DNA from: Simkania sp.
Lineage (GTDB): Bacteria > Chlamydiota > Chlamydiia > Chlamydiales > Simkaniaceae
NCBI GenBank assembly: GCA_027942475.1
Contig: JAQFVP010000010.1
Coordinates: 1-42,632, forward strand
DNA: 42,632 nt
Reading direction: 5' to 3'
Under the pieces are notes generated by a model. That model was not told the DNA's origin. It worked only from the letters and a program-made list of their open reading frames with translations, and ran no database searches. Positions 1-8,568 of the stretch are shown here, one piece after another (position 1 is the first letter of the stretch; each line of letters begins with the position of its first letter). Both the position numbers and the translations under genes were made by a program.

Positions 1-1
1 C

Positions 2-229
2 CCTCGGGAAATAAGTAAAGAAGCCTACGAAGCGTGCATCTCTTATGTGTGCTTGGATGACAGATCTGATCAAGAGCGAAGCGGGAAGAGCGCACAAAAA
101 AAGCAGTCCCCACGCACAGAAATGCTCGATCGTGCCATGCTTGCCAAGTCTTTGTTTGAAGGGCACGTCAGTAGAAACGATTTCATCGATATCATCTATA
201 GGCTCTATCTAAAAGCAACCATTACATAA
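2..229 (+). CDS. 3' end of a tandem-family protein (partial, runs off left edge)
   Basis: This is an open frame from the left edge to a TAA at 227-229, encoding the last 75 residues of a protein whose start lies outside the window. It closely matches the C-terminal half of both repeat units in the next gene: CISYVCLDD, SPRTEMLD and SLFEGHVSR recur almost unchanged. It is therefore the tail of a separate paralogue standing head-to-tail with the gene at 296. The tail has conserved Cys and Asp positions, a charged Lys/Gln/Ser-rich linker, and a helical end. I do not recognise the family and assign no function. An internal ATG at 47 exists, but homology upstream of it shows that it is not the start. 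Confidence 0.75.
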   Translation, partial: PREISKEAYEACISYVCLDDRSDQERSGKSAQKKQSPRTEMLDRAMLAKSLFEGHVSRNDFIDIIYRLYLKATIT

Positions 230-295
230 TCATTGATTTTTTTTACTTATGTAACGATACTAGAAAAAATAAATTTTATTTTTACAAGGAAAAAC

Positions 296-1600
296 ATGAA
301 TCCTATATCTACCCGATCTCAAGTGGCTGCAAAGCAAATAGAGTGTAATCAGACAGCAACTTTTTCCACAGACTGCCCTATTTTTGCTGCAGGTGATTCT
401 CTAACATCTTTTATGCGAAATTGGGCAAAGAGCCCGGCCATGACCTTGTTAGCCCAACAATTAGCTATCGATATATGTATTCAAAAAAGAGGGTGTATTA
501 CAGATTTACTCCACGCGAAAAACATCACTGCTATGGTGGTTACACCTATCGTAGCGCACACATATACCGAAAGGGGTAACAATCCCTTAAAACTCGCTTG
601 CTGCAATGAAAAAGAACTCGCTTTAATAGTCTATTCCGTTTTTTCTCAGGAAATAAGTCAAGAAGCCTACGAAGAGTGTATCTCTTATGTGTGCTTGGAT
701 GACAGATTTTATTCGAAGCGGGGGGAAAAAAGCGCAAAAGAAAATCAGTCCTCACGCACAGAAATGCGCGATAGTGCCATGCTTGCTAATTCTTTGTTTG
801 CGGGGCACGTCAGTAGAGATGATTTCATTAACATCATCAATAAGATTTATAAAAAATCTTCTTCCACTAGTTTTTTTTCTTATGAAACAATAATAGAAAT
901 AATAAATTCTATTTTTATAAGGAAAAACAAGACGCCTATACCTACCCGATCTAAAGTGCCTCCAAAGCAAATAGTATTTAATCAAGCAGTAACTTCTTTC
1001 ACAGAATGCCCTACTTTTGCTGCAGGTGATTCTCTGACAGCTTTTATGCAAAATCGGCCAGCAAACCCTGCGATGACCTCTTTAGCCAAACAATTAGCTA
1101 TCGATATATGTATTCAAAAAAAAGGATTTATTGCAGATTTAATGCAAGAGCAAAATATCACTGCCATGGTCGTTACCCCTATCGTAGCGCACACATATAC
1201 CCAAAGGGGTAAAAATCCCTTAAACCTCCTTTCCTGCAATGAACAAGAACTCGCTTTGATAGTTTATTCCGTTTTTTCTCGGGAAATAAGCAAAGAAGCC
1301 TGTGAAGCGTGCATCTCTTATGTCTGCCTTGATGACAGATCTGGTTCGGAGCAAGAGGGGAAGGGCGCAGGAGAAAAGCCGTCCCCACGCACAGAAATGC
1401 TCGACAGTGCCATGCTTGCCAAGTCTTTGTTTGAAGGGCACGTCAGCACTGCCGATTTCACCAAAATCGTCGATGAGATCTATGGAAAATATTCTTTCAA
1501 ACGCGCTTTGGTTCCCTATGCTAAAACAATGGGATTCCTTGTGGTAACGGGGGCGGCTTTATGGGTAGAACTAAAGCGATTTGTTTTAGAAAGAAACTAA
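296..1600 (+). CDS. two-unit fusion protein of unknown family with C-terminal hydrophobic segment
   Basis: This 434-aa protein is built from two near-identical halves, about residues 1-200 and 213-410. Each half holds a segment around AAGDSLT, a helical LAIDICIQK region, VVTPIVAHTYT, LALIVYSVFS, CISYVCLDD and a GHVS motif. The second half alone continues into a probable membrane helix (about 405-425, MGFLVVTGAALW), ending in basic residues. I chose ATG 296 because ACAAGGA lies 5 nt upstream; the frame is open upstream to 230 using TTG 233, but that stretch is the intergenic spacer of the array. The segment joining the halves is a translated copy of that spacer, including a fossil ribosome site. 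Function is unknown; a lineage-specific surface, inclusion or effector role is only a guess. Confidence 0.75.
   Translation: MNPISTRSQVAAKQIECNQTATFSTDCPIFAAGDSLTSFMRNWAKSPAMTLLAQQLAIDICIQKRGCITDLLHAKNITAMVVTPIVAHTYTERGNNPLKLACCNEKELALIVYSVFSQEISQEAYEECISYVCLDDRFYSKRGEKSAKENQSSRTEMRDSAMLANSLFAGHVSRDDFINIINKIYKKSSSTSFFSYETIIEIINSIFIRKNKTPIPTRSKVPPKQIVFNQAVTSFTECPTFAAGDSLTAFMQNRPANPAMTSLAKQLAIDICIQKKGFIADLMQEQNITAMVVTPIVAHTYTQRGKNPLNLLSCNEQELALIVYSVFSREISKEACEACISYVCLDDRSGSEQEGKGAGEKPSPRTEMLDSAMLAKSLFEGHVSTADFTKIVDEIYGKYSFKRALVPYAKTMGFLVVTGAALWVELKRFVLERN
919..931 (+). other. fossil ribosome binding site and lost start codon inside the fused ORF
   Basis: AAGG at 919-922 followed by AAAAAC and AAG at 929-931 aligns exactly with the true ribosome site and ATG at 287-298 (AAGGAAAAACATG). 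In the fused gene the ATG has become AAG (Lys212) and is read as an internal codon. This shows that the junction was once the start of a separate gene. Confidence 0.7.
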
Positions 1601-1832
1601 TAGTATCCATTTTCTTTCAGCACTTTTCAGTTGTAATCCACTACTCTTAACTCTTTCTTAAGGAATTTTTGTAAGTTTTTTTCAATACAGTTATGCAAAA
1701 TAGAAAAAAGCTTCCACTCTTTCCAAAGTCGAAATAGATGGAAGTAATCTCGCATATAATCTCTCAAATGGTGGCGAGAAATGGGTAAAATCATTATATA
1801 GGGGTCAACAAATAGCACATGGAGAACAGATA

Positions 1833-2345
1833 ATGCCCGAGCCACGCACAATAGATAACTTAGGTGTCGAACCGTCGATCCGTTGGGCCTCTGACCAAGA
1901 ATTGCTAGATAAAAGCATGATCGAGGAAGCGGCTCGCATTTCCAAACAAACGGAAATCGATATCTATGCACCTTTTCTCAAAAGTGAATTCGATTTCATT
2001 TTTCAAACTGATCAGCGGCACCAACAATGGGCCATGTTTTCCCCTCCCGAGGGGTACCATTCGCAACAAAAACGGCTCTTTACCCATCAGGTCATTCCCT
2101 CTCTGGGCAGCGAAGAATTGCAACAACAGCAAATGCAAAAAATTAACGACTTCCTAAGTAGCAATCCGAGCGAGCAGAAAAAAGCTTCTACTTACTCGCA
2201 AGGATATGACTGGGAAGAAAAGCGGGAACAGGAGGAGAGACAAACCGAATCTAAAACCCTGCTAGATCTCATGACATATATTCACAGCTTAGATGACCTC
2301 CTATTGGATATCAACGGGAAACGGAGCCAGTACCTAAAAGGGTAA
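1833..2345 (+). CDS. 170-aa hypothetical protein, possible type III secretion component (YscX-like position)
   Basis: The ATG at 1833 follows GGAGA at 1821-1825 with a 7-nt spacer. The protein is soluble, Gln/Glu-rich and mostly helical, with no signal peptide or membrane segment. Its middle part has an aromatic FSPPEGYH motif, and its C-terminus is an amphipathic Leu-rich helix (LLDLMTYIHSLDDLLL). It is followed after 1 nt by a TPR protein that resembles type III secretion chaperones, so the two are almost certainly co-translated. A small partner with a W..F..P.GY motif and a C-terminal Leu-rich helix, ahead of a TPR chaperone, recalls the yscX-yscY pair of Yersinia. This rests on gene order and weak motif likeness, not on clear homology; it may simply be a chaperone substrate. 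Confidence 0.65.
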   Translation: MPEPRTIDNLGVEPSIRWASDQELLDKSMIEEAARISKQTEIDIYAPFLKSEFDFIFQTDQRHQQWAMFSPPEGYHSQQKRLFTHQVIPSLGSEELQQQQMQKINDFLSSNPSEQKKASTYSQGYDWEEKREQEERQTESKTLLDLMTYIHSLDDLLLDINGKRSQYLKG

Positions 2346-2346
2346 A

Positions 2347-2742
2347 ATGAGTCAAGTCAATTGGTTAGATTTACTTGGTTGGAACCGAGGGCATCTGGAA
2401 GACCTCCGGTTTGCCGGTTTTTCTTATATTAAACAGGGCAAGTATATGGATGCGTTAAAATTTTTCGAGGCCCTCGTCGTTCTCTCGAAAAATAATCTCT
2501 ACGATTTGCATACACTAGGGGCTCTCTACCTTGAGACGGGCAACCATTTATCCGCTTTGGATTGCTTGGAAAGAGCACTAAAAATAGAAGGCTCGCATGA
2601 ACCGACCCTCTTGAATCGGGCCAAAGCTCTTTTCCTTCTCGGTTATAAAAAACAGGCCCTTGCTCAGTCTAGCAAGCTAGAGAAAAGCACAAATAGCGCG
2701 ATTGCCAATCAAGCTCGCGCCCTAACGTTGGCTTATTCGTAA
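2347..2742 (+). CDS. TPR protein, type III secretion chaperone-like (SycD/YscY type)
   Basis: This 131-aa protein consists of about three tetratricopeptide repeats from residue 18 onward: helix pairs with YIKQGKYMDALKFFEALV, then LGALYLETGNHLSALDCLER, then a third pair with AKALFLLGYKKQAL. The pattern QGKY.DA...F.AL..L is the one seen in class II type III secretion chaperones (LcrH/SycD) and the related YscY/YscG proteins. It is shorter than LcrH (about 165 aa) and nearer YscY size. The start lies 1 nt after the stop of the 170-aa gene; AAAAGGG at the end of that gene is the likely ribosome site. A partner-binding role for the upstream product is the natural inference. A general TPR adaptor cannot be excluded. 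Confidence 0.75.
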   Translation: MSQVNWLDLLGWNRGHLEDLRFAGFSYIKQGKYMDALKFFEALVVLSKNNLYDLHTLGALYLETGNHLSALDCLERALKIEGSHEPTLLNRAKALFLLGYKKQALAQSSKLEKSTNSAIANQARALTLAYS

Positions 2743-2761
2743 GTGACTTAAGGCGAGAGAT

Positions 2762-2834
2762 CGTCCTCGGCGCGATTTGAACGCGCGACCTATTGCTTAG
2801 GAGGCAATCGCTCTATCCACTGAGCTACGAGGAC
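2762..2834 (-). tRNA. tRNA-Arg (anticodon CCU)
   Basis: Read on the minus strand the 73-nt cloverleaf has acceptor GTCCTCG/CGAGGAC, D arm GCTC/GAGC, anticodon stem ATTGC/GCAAT with loop CTCCTAA (anticodon CCU, reading AGG), a 5-nt variable loop, T arm GCGCG/CGCGC with loop TTCAAAT, and discriminator G. CCA is not encoded. Confidence 0.95.
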
Positions 2835-2893
2835 ATAAGAAAAATAATTCTAAGGCAAGGCTTGTTATTATCTCAAGCCGTTTTGGAGAGGTG

Positions 2894-4348
2894 ATGAAAG
2901 AAACAGCAGACATCGGGTTGATCGGTCTCGCCGTAATGGGACAAAATCTCGCCCTAAATATGAGCGACCACGGATACAGGGTGGCCGTCTATAATCGAAC
3001 GACTGCAAAAATGAACGACTTTGTAAAAAAATGGGGTGCAAAGTGTCTCATAAGCGGTTTTGAGGATATCAAAGCACTGGTAGAGTCGCTCAAAAGACCT
3101 AGGAAAGTGATGCTGATGATCAAAGCGGGCAGCAGCGTTGATAAGGTCATTGATGAGCTCACCCCTTTTCTCGAAAGGGGGGATATTTTGATAGACGGGG
3201 GCAATAGCCATTACACAGACAGTGAGCGCCGGTATCACGCCCTCGATAAGAAGGGAATTTTTTTTATAGGCGCTGGCATTTCAGGGGGGGAGGAAGGAGC
3301 GCGCCATGGACCATCCATTATGCCCGGAGGCCATCTGCATGCATGGCCAGAAATAAAACCGATTTTTCAAGCTATTGCTGCGCAATCTGAAGAGAAAGAG
3401 CCCTGCTGCCACTTTGTGGGCACAGGGGGAGCCGGTCACTACGTCAAAATGGTCCATAACGGAATCGAATATGGGGATATGCAAATCATTTGTGAATCGT
3501 ACGACCTGCTTTCTCGATTACTGAAATTAAAGGCAGATGACCTTAGCATTATTTTCTCTGATTGGAATCAGGGGGAACTGAGTAGCTACCTCATCGAAAT
3601 CACCAGTCAGATTTTTGCTTTTAAAACAAAAGAAGGGCGCCCTCTCGTTGAAGAAATTCTCGATGTGGCGGGGCAGAAGGGAACGGGCCGATGGACTGTG
3701 ATGAGCGCTTTAGAGCGCAGCATGCCCGTAACTTTAATCGGAGAGGCTGTTTTTGCCCGTTGCCTCTCCTCCCTCAAGGAGGAGAGGCTCGCATTGAGTC
3801 AGCACTTTAAGGATTCGAGCAATCGGTTTAGGGGGGATAAAAAACAAACGATCGAAGAGATCCGTCAGGCTCTTTACGCCTCAAAAATCATGAGCTACGC
3901 CCAAGGATTCATGCTGATGCGAGCTGCTGCTGCTGAAATGAATTGGACTCTGAATTATGGATCGATTGCCCTGATGTGGAGGGGGGGATGCATCATCCGC
4001 AGCCGCTTCTTAGAGGAGATTAAAAAGGCTTTTGAGAAAAACCCCGACCTCACCACATTGATCATGGATGATTTTTTTAAAAAAGAGATTGTAAAGGCCG
4101 AAAAACCGTGGCGCCGCGTAATTGGGTACGCAGCTGAATTTGGAGTTCCCATCCCCTGTTTGAGCAGTTCTCTTGCTTTTTTCGACGGATACCGTTCGAG
4201 CCGTTTGCCCGCCAATCTCATGCAAGCGCAGCGGGATTTTTTTGGAGCTCACACATACGAGCGGCTGGACAGCCCCAGAAACACTTTTTTTCATACCAAT
4301 TGGACAGGAGAGGGGGGGGAGGCCAGCTCCACTTCTTATAACGCCTAG
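2894..4348 (+). CDS. gnd: 6-phosphogluconate dehydrogenase, decarboxylating
   Basis: This 484-aa protein has the usual length of the NADP-dependent enzyme that converts 6-phosphogluconate to ribulose 5-phosphate in the oxidative pentose phosphate pathway. The Rossmann motif GLAVMGQNLALN is at about residues 11-22, with NRT after the second strand for NADP. GAGISGGEEGARHGPSIMPG and the active-site stretch VGTGGAGHYVKMVHNGIEYG carry the catalytic Lys and substrate-binding Asn. The C-terminal domain holds the WNQGEL, GTGRWT and WRGGCIIRS motifs. GTG 2891 is also possible, but GGAG at 2885-2888 is better placed for ATG 2894. Position next to lepA matches Chlamydia. The C-terminus ends in a Gly/Ser-rich tail of low conservation. 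Confidence 0.97.
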   Translation: MKETADIGLIGLAVMGQNLALNMSDHGYRVAVYNRTTAKMNDFVKKWGAKCLISGFEDIKALVESLKRPRKVMLMIKAGSSVDKVIDELTPFLERGDILIDGGNSHYTDSERRYHALDKKGIFFIGAGISGGEEGARHGPSIMPGGHLHAWPEIKPIFQAIAAQSEEKEPCCHFVGTGGAGHYVKMVHNGIEYGDMQIICESYDLLSRLLKLKADDLSIIFSDWNQGELSSYLIEITSQIFAFKTKEGRPLVEEILDVAGQKGTGRWTVMSALERSMPVTLIGEAVFARCLSSLKEERLALSQHFKDSSNRFRGDKKQTIEEIRQALYASKIMSYAQGFMLMRAAAAEMNWTLNYGSIALMWRGGCIIRSRFLEEIKKAFEKNPDLTTLIMDDFFKKEIVKAEKPWRRVIGYAAEFGVPIPCLSSSLAFFDGYRSSRLPANLMQAQRDFFGAHTYERLDSPRNTFFHTNWTGEGGEASSTSYNA

Positions 4349-4361
4349 AGCGCCTTTTTAA

Positions 4362-4637
4362 TCAATTGAGTATTTCATTGTAGTTGAGCACAAATGCCGG
4401 CTTGAGCACCTCAATTTGTTTAAAAACGTGGTTGAGGTCGTCGTGGTGATGTGAAGTTTCATATTTTTCGACGAGATCGGTGATTTCTAAGTAGATGTCA
4501 TGCATGCTGCTGGCCATCTCTTTTTTAGAGCCTTTGAGCGGCATACCTTCCACCTCTATGAGCTCCCCTTTCATTTCCTGAAGCGTGGACCTGAGCAGCT
4601 CCATTGCCTTTATGTGCTCCTCTTCTTTTTCCTGCAC
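4362..4637 (-). CDS. small helical conserved hypothetical protein
   Basis: This 91-aa acidic, helical protein has no Cys, signal peptide or membrane segment. Heptad-like Leu/Ile/Met spacing suggests a short coiled-coil hairpin, with a His cluster (HHHDD) in the middle. It starts with GTG, supported by a strong AGGAGG at 4642-4647 placed 4 nt upstream. It lies downstream of lepA on the same strand with a 107-nt gap, and converges on gnd with only 13 nt between the stops. I do not recognise a family and assign no function. Confidence 0.7.
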   Translation of the reverse strand: MQEKEEEHIKAMELLRSTLQEMKGELIEVEGMPLKGSKKEMASSMHDIYLEITDLVEKYETSHHHDDLNHVFKQIEVLKPAFVLNYNEILN

Positions 4638-4744
4638 TACGCCTCCTATTTGTTATCAAAGCCTCAAACTTATTGTAAAATTAAAAACTATTACTTGGCT
4701 AGAGATCTTCACATTTTTTTTTTAAATAATTCGTGGTAAGAGTG

Positions 4745-6556
4745 TTACTTTTCCGCTTTGAGAATCGCCATAAAAGCGGATTGAGGAATCCTGACTTTGC
4801 CAATTTCTCTCATCTTTTTCTTCCCCTTTTTTTGCTTTTCCCAAAGTTTTCGCTTACGGGTAATATCCCCTCCATAACACTTGGCTGTTACATGTTTAGA
4901 AAGGGCCGGAATTGTCTCTCTAGCGAGAATTTTTCCCCCAACCGCTGCTTGAATGGGAATCTTAAATTGTTGGCGTGGAATCACTTCTTTTAGCTTATCA
5001 CAAATCGCTCTTCCTTTGGACTCCGCTCTTGTTTTACTTACCAAACAAGAAAATGCATCCACCACTTGATTGTTTACCCGGATGTCTAACTTGACGATCT
5101 CACCGATCTGATGAGATAAAAATTCATAATCAAATGAGCCGTAGCCACGTGTGACAGATTTGAGCCTATCGTTGAAATCGGTCATAATTTCATTCATGGG
5201 GAAGCGAAAGGTCAGCAACAAAGTATCTTGCCCCATCACTTCGGTTTGCTCAAGAATACCCCGTTTTTCCATGCTCAAGTTCATAATAGCCCCCAGATCC
5301 TTTGCCGGTGTCATCACGTGGGCTTTGGCCCACGGCTCCTTAACGCAGGTAATCATCGAAAAATCAGGGAAGTGAGCTGGGTTGTCAATCTGTTTTATTT
5401 CTCCACTTGTCATTGTGATTTGGTACAAAACACTTGGGGCCGTTGCCATGATATCTAGGTCAAATTCTCTTTGTAATCGCTCAAAGGTGATTTCTAAGTG
5501 CAAGAGCCCTAAAAATCCACATCGGAATCCAGAGCCTAGGGCGAGACTACTTTCTTGCTCGACGTAGAGGGCAGAGTCGTTGAGTTGGAGCTTGACGAGG
5601 GCGTCCTTAAGAGTGGCAAACTCAGAAGAGTCAATGGGATAAATACCCGCATACACAACCGGTCTGATCATCTTAAATCCGGGCAGAGGGGTGGTGGCTC
5701 CTCCCCGAAAGTCAGTAATAGTGTCCCCAATTTTTACATCGCAGGTGTTTTTGATATTGCCCACTACGTAGCCCACTTCACCTGGGCGCAAAACATCCAC
5801 GGGCTTTGCATGAGGGGAAAAAATTCCCACTTCGATTACTTCGAACTGTTTTCCCGTTGCCATAAAAAGAATTTGACTTTTTTTGCGTATCTCTCCGCTC
5901 ATCAAGCGGATGTAAACCATGACTCCTCGGTATGGATCGTAGTGGGAATCAAAAATAAGCGCTTTGAGCACACTGTTTTCCTCTAAATTAGGGGGGGGGA
6001 TGTCGGTTAAGATTCTCTCTAAAATTTCGGCAATCCCCTTGCCCGTTTTGGCCGAGCACAAAATTATTTGATCCGCTCCGATTCCGATGATCCCCTCTAT
6101 CTGCTCTTTTACCGAATCGACTTGCGCCGCGGGTAAATCAATTTTATTGAGAACTGGCAAGATCTCTAGGTCCCGTTCAAAAGCCAGATGCACATTTGCA
6201 AGACTCTGTGCTTGAACTCCTTGTGTTGCATCGATTACGAGAAGGGCTCCTTCACACGCCGCAAGAGATCGGGATACTTCGTAGGAAAAATCGACATGAC
6301 CAGGGGTATCGATAAAATTGATCTGATAGATGTGGGAATCGCTAGATTTGTAATACATGGTCACGGGGTGCGCCTTGATGGTAATCCCCCGCTCCCGTTC
6401 AATATCCATGTCATCGAGAAGCTGCTCTTGCATATCCCGATGAGCGACGGTTTTGGTAATTTCAAGCAATCGATCGGAGAGGGTAGATTTTCCGTGGTCA
6501 ATATGAGCGATAATCGAAAAATTACGTATGAATTTGGGATCATATTTGAAATGCAT
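4745..6556 (-). CDS. lepA: elongation factor 4, ribosomal back-translocase GTPase
   Basis: This 603-aa translational GTPase acts on stalled or mistranslocated ribosomes. G1 AHIDHGKST is at residues 17-25, followed by the switch [13 protein letters not shown]3 [16 protein letters not shown] and G4 NKIDLP, then domain II, the EF-G-like domains, and the LepA-specific C-terminal domain ending in a basic tail with [20 protein letters not shown]. Length matches the family (about 600 aa). The frame is open to an ATG at 6574 (six extra residues), but family members begin close to [13 protein letters not shown], so ATG 6556 is preferred. Neither candidate has a good Shine-Dalgarno. Orthologous position next to gnd is conserved in Chlamydia. 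Confidence 0.97.
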   Translation of the reverse strand: MHFKYDPKFIRNFSIIAHIDHGKSTLSDRLLEITKTVAHRDMQEQLLDDMDIERERGITIKAHPVTMYYKSSDSHIYQINFIDTPGHVDFSYEVSRSLAACEGALLVIDATQGVQAQSLANVHLAFERDLEILPVLNKIDLPAAQVDSVKEQIEGIIGIGADQIILCSAKTGKGIAEILERILTDIPPPNLEENSVLKALIFDSHYDPYRGVMVYIRLMSGEIRKKSQILFMATGKQFEVIEVGIFSPHAKPVDVLRPGEVGYVVGNIKNTCDVKIGDTITDFRGGATTPLPGFKMIRPVVYAGIYPIDSSEFATLKDALVKLQLNDSALYVEQESSLALGSGFRCGFLGLLHLEITFERLQREFDLDIMATAPSVLYQITMTSGEIKQIDNPAHFPDFSMITCVKEPWAKAHVMTPAKDLGAIMNLSMEKRGILEQTEVMGQDTLLLTFRFPMNEIMTDFNDRLKSVTRGYGSFDYEFLSHQIGEIVKLDIRVNNQVVDAFSCLVSKTRAESKGRAICDKLKEVIPRQQFKIPIQAAVGGKILARETIPALSKHVTAKCYGGDITRKRKLWEKQKKGKKKMREIGKVRIPQSAFMAILKAEK

Positions 6557-6643
6557 AAGGAAGAATATACCCATTTTAAAAATACAAGAAAGCTAGGAAG
6601 ATACAAAGTGCAAACCGCTTTTCTTTGAAAAGACCTGCATTAG

Positions 6644-6656
6644 CCCCTAAAAGGGG
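6644..6656. repeat. short palindrome CCCCTAAAAGGGG (copy 1 of a dispersed motif)
   Basis: CCCCT-AAA-AGGGG is followed by a G-rich tail. The same motif recurs at 9733-9745, and a shorter form occurs at 22708-22719. All three are in intergenic sequence. A related hairpin, ATCCCCTTTAGGGGAT, forms the core of the repeats near the right edge. Confidence 0.5.
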
Positions 6657-6681
6657 GAGGGAGGCAAAAGTTTGGTACATC

Positions 6682-6703
6682 CCCCCTTGTAGGGTTAAGG
6701 GGG
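6682..6703 (-). terminator. hairpin downstream of the ADP/ATP translocase gene
   Basis: CCCCCTT (6682-6688), an 8-nt loop and AAGGGGG (6697-6703) form a 7-bp GC-rich stem about 36 nt past the translocase stop. There is no clear T tract on the minus strand, so a factor-independent terminator is uncertain; it may only protect the 3' end or belong to the dispersed palindrome family. Confidence 0.3.
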
Positions 6704-6738
6704 CAGAGACCTCGAATCAGCCCCCCAAAAAAGGGTTT

Positions 6739-8316
6739 TTACGTCCCAGAAGGCGCTTTGCTTAGGGCGGGACTTACTTTAGAGTCCACTCCATCTGAAG
6801 GAACGTCTTTATCCTCTTTTCCTATATTTTCGGTCTCCTTAGCAAACTGTTTGCTAAGCGATTTGGTTGTTACGAGCCAGGCAAAAATAATAAAGAGCAA
6901 AATGCCGCATGCATAGGGGGTAATCGCTGCAATGGACCCAAAAGCGAGGATTAGTCCCTGTTGCATGAGAGCGCCACCCGATTTACCCAGACGCGCACCC
7001 ACAACATCCACAGCGGCCTTCCCCTTGACTTTTTGCTCTTGATCGAGGGGAATGTAAGTCATCTCTTTTGTTGGATCAAAAAATGCGTATTTCGCAGATT
7101 TACTCGAGATGTTTTGAATCGCACCCAAAACGACGGAAAAGAGAAGGGTAGAGGTGCCAAAAAAAGCAGTGACCCCGGAGAGCTGGTTTTTGAAAATCAC
7201 AAATGAAAAAAAGCTGACACCGGTGATCAAGACGACAAAAGGGGTAATCATGGCCGCTCGTTTCCATCCCAAGCGACGAATCAAGTTGCTCCCAAAAAAG
7301 ATCACCCCAATCGTAACGAGACCTGTGATTTGTGAAAACATCCCCATGAAACTGTTATACGCGTTGGAATCGGGGTAATAGGATTTAAGTTGCCCTTTCC
7401 AAGTCACTTCAATCAAGTTGATTGCAATGCCGTACGAGAGGACTAAAATGGCAATACATCCGAGGTATTTCGAGCGCACCAAGTAGAGGAAGCTCTCTTT
7501 AATCGAGAGTTTGGGCTTTGCCTTTTTTTGCTTTGCTTGTTCTTCTTGGTTGTAAAAGCGGGGGTCTACCAGAACGTAACGATTGATCCACCAGTAGATG
7601 CCGAGAATCAGCAAAGTGGATATACATACTGCTCCCATAAGGTAGTTCAAAGAGATCTGCCAGGGATCTTTTCCAGCGGGAAGATTGCTGCGTACACTCG
7701 AAAACCAGCGAACGCTTCCACCAGCGATCAAAAGTGAGACATTCGCAAATAGCGTGAAAATAGAGTAAAACCGCTTGGATTCGGATACTTTCGTGATATC
7801 GTTCGCAAAACCCCAAAAAAGGAGAGAGAGGGCCACACTTCCCCACAGCTCGGCCATAACGTAGAATATGGAATAAGTCCAATTGCGTATCACAGCGATG
7901 AATCCCTTTGCCCCCACCGGCAACACTTCTTGCAGGTAATCGCAAAATGCATTTGGGTGCAAAAGTTCACGCGCGGGATAAATCACAGCCGCGAAGAGGC
8001 CAAAAAAGAGTAAGAAAGGGGACACGATCGAGTAGAACAATCCGGGCTTGCTCAACTTATTACTTAATTTTGCATAGATCAACATGAAGATCACCGCAGA
8101 GGGGAGCACTCCCCAAAATTTCAAAAATGGGATCACTTCTGCGCCACCACCTGGAGCCGTTACGACGAGAGTATCTTTTGTATCTCGCAAAACTGTGTAA
8201 TTGAACAAAATGAAGAAAAAGAGCAAAACCATTGGAACGAGCTTTTTTAGCTCATAGCCATGAACAGGCCATAAAATGGATCGCACTTTACCAAATGATT
8301 GATCTGATTGTGCCAT
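6739..8316 (-). CDS. ADP/ATP translocase, NTT family (Npt1-like)
   Basis: This 525-aa, 12-helix inner-membrane carrier belongs to the nucleotide transporter family found in chlamydiae, rickettsiae and plastids. It exchanges host ATP for bacterial ADP (energy parasitism). Diagnostic sequences include NYTVLRDTKDTLVVTAPG (about residues 39-56), the RNWTYSIFYVMAELWGS stretch, INLIEVTWKGQLK, and the C-terminal MTYIPLDQEQKVKGKAAVDV and ARLGKSGGALMQQG. Membrane helices alternate with short basic loops. The C-terminus is a hydrophilic Lys/Ser/Asp-rich tail. From memory it aligns along its full length with C. trachomatis Npt1 (CT065), and it sits upstream of lepA on the same strand as expected. The paralogue Npt2 (nucleotide/proton symporter) is less likely given the context. 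Confidence 0.95.
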   Translation of the reverse strand: MAQSDQSFGKVRSILWPVHGYELKKLVPMVLLFFFILFNYTVLRDTKDTLVVTAPGGGAEVIPFLKFWGVLPSAVIFMLIYAKLSNKLSKPGLFYSIVSPFLLFFGLFAAVIYPARELLHPNAFCDYLQEVLPVGAKGFIAVIRNWTYSIFYVMAELWGSVALSLLFWGFANDITKVSESKRFYSIFTLFANVSLLIAGGSVRWFSSVRSNLPAGKDPWQISLNYLMGAVCISTLLILGIYWWINRYVLVDPRFYNQEEQAKQKKAKPKLSIKESFLYLVRSKYLGCIAILVLSYGIAINLIEVTWKGQLKSYYPDSNAYNSFMGMFSQITGLVTIGVIFFGSNLIRRLGWKRAAMITPFVVLITGVSFFSFVIFKNQLSGVTAFFGTSTLLFSVVLGAIQNISSKSAKYAFFDPTKEMTYIPLDQEQKVKGKAAVDVVGARLGKSGGALMQQGLILAFGSIAAITPYACGILLFIIFAWLVTTKSLSKQFAKETENIGKEDKDVPSDGVDSKVSPALSKAPSGT

Positions 8317-8396
8317 ATTCGCATTCCTACCTTGAGTTAAAATTTCCTTAGGGGGGATTCCCCACTCTTAACTCTTGAGGGGAGAAAACCTGCAAG

Positions 8397-8410
8397 CTCC
8401 CTTGAGGGAG
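8397..8410. other. small hairpin upstream of the translocase gene
   Basis: CTCCC-TTGA-GGGAG is a 5-bp stem followed on the plus strand by TTTTATTT. No plus-strand gene precedes it, so its sequence looks like a terminator but the context does not. It lies in the 252-nt gap between the translocase start and the next minus-strand gene, and could affect read-through from that gene. Confidence 0.25.
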
Positions 8411-8568
8411 TTTTATTTACGTCTTAAGGGAAGCGATACATCTGTTTTGGATCGTCCCCAATTATAAGCTCTGCTTTACGCAGCGAACAACTTTTATAGA
8501 CAGCTTTCATATGCCGAGCATGTTGCCCGCATAAAGAGTGCGAAAACGCACCGGGCTGCTTACTTTTT

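Larger units (their letters stand above)
2..1490 (+). repeat. tandem array of about 630-nt coding repeat units
   Basis: Three head-to-tail copies are visible: the end of one (2-229), one complete (about 233-870) and another (about 880-1490). Nucleotide identity is high over long stretches; for example the segment encoding LAIDICIQK, VVTPIVAHTYT and LALIVYSVFS is nearly the same in the second and third copies. The junction between copies 1 and 2 contains a stop, a spacer and a new start. The junction between copies 2 and 3 has the same spacer sequence but is read through as protein. High identity suggests recent duplication or gene conversion. Confidence 0.8.

Noticed and set aside
1627..1971. 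114-aa minus-strand frame before and across the 170-aa gene
   Set aside because: It overlaps the start of a well-supported plus-strand gene with a ribosome site; the translation looks random and Cys/Tyr/Leu-rich without pattern.
5555..5986. 143-aa plus-strand frame
   Set aside because: It is antisense to lepA and has no recognisable protein features.
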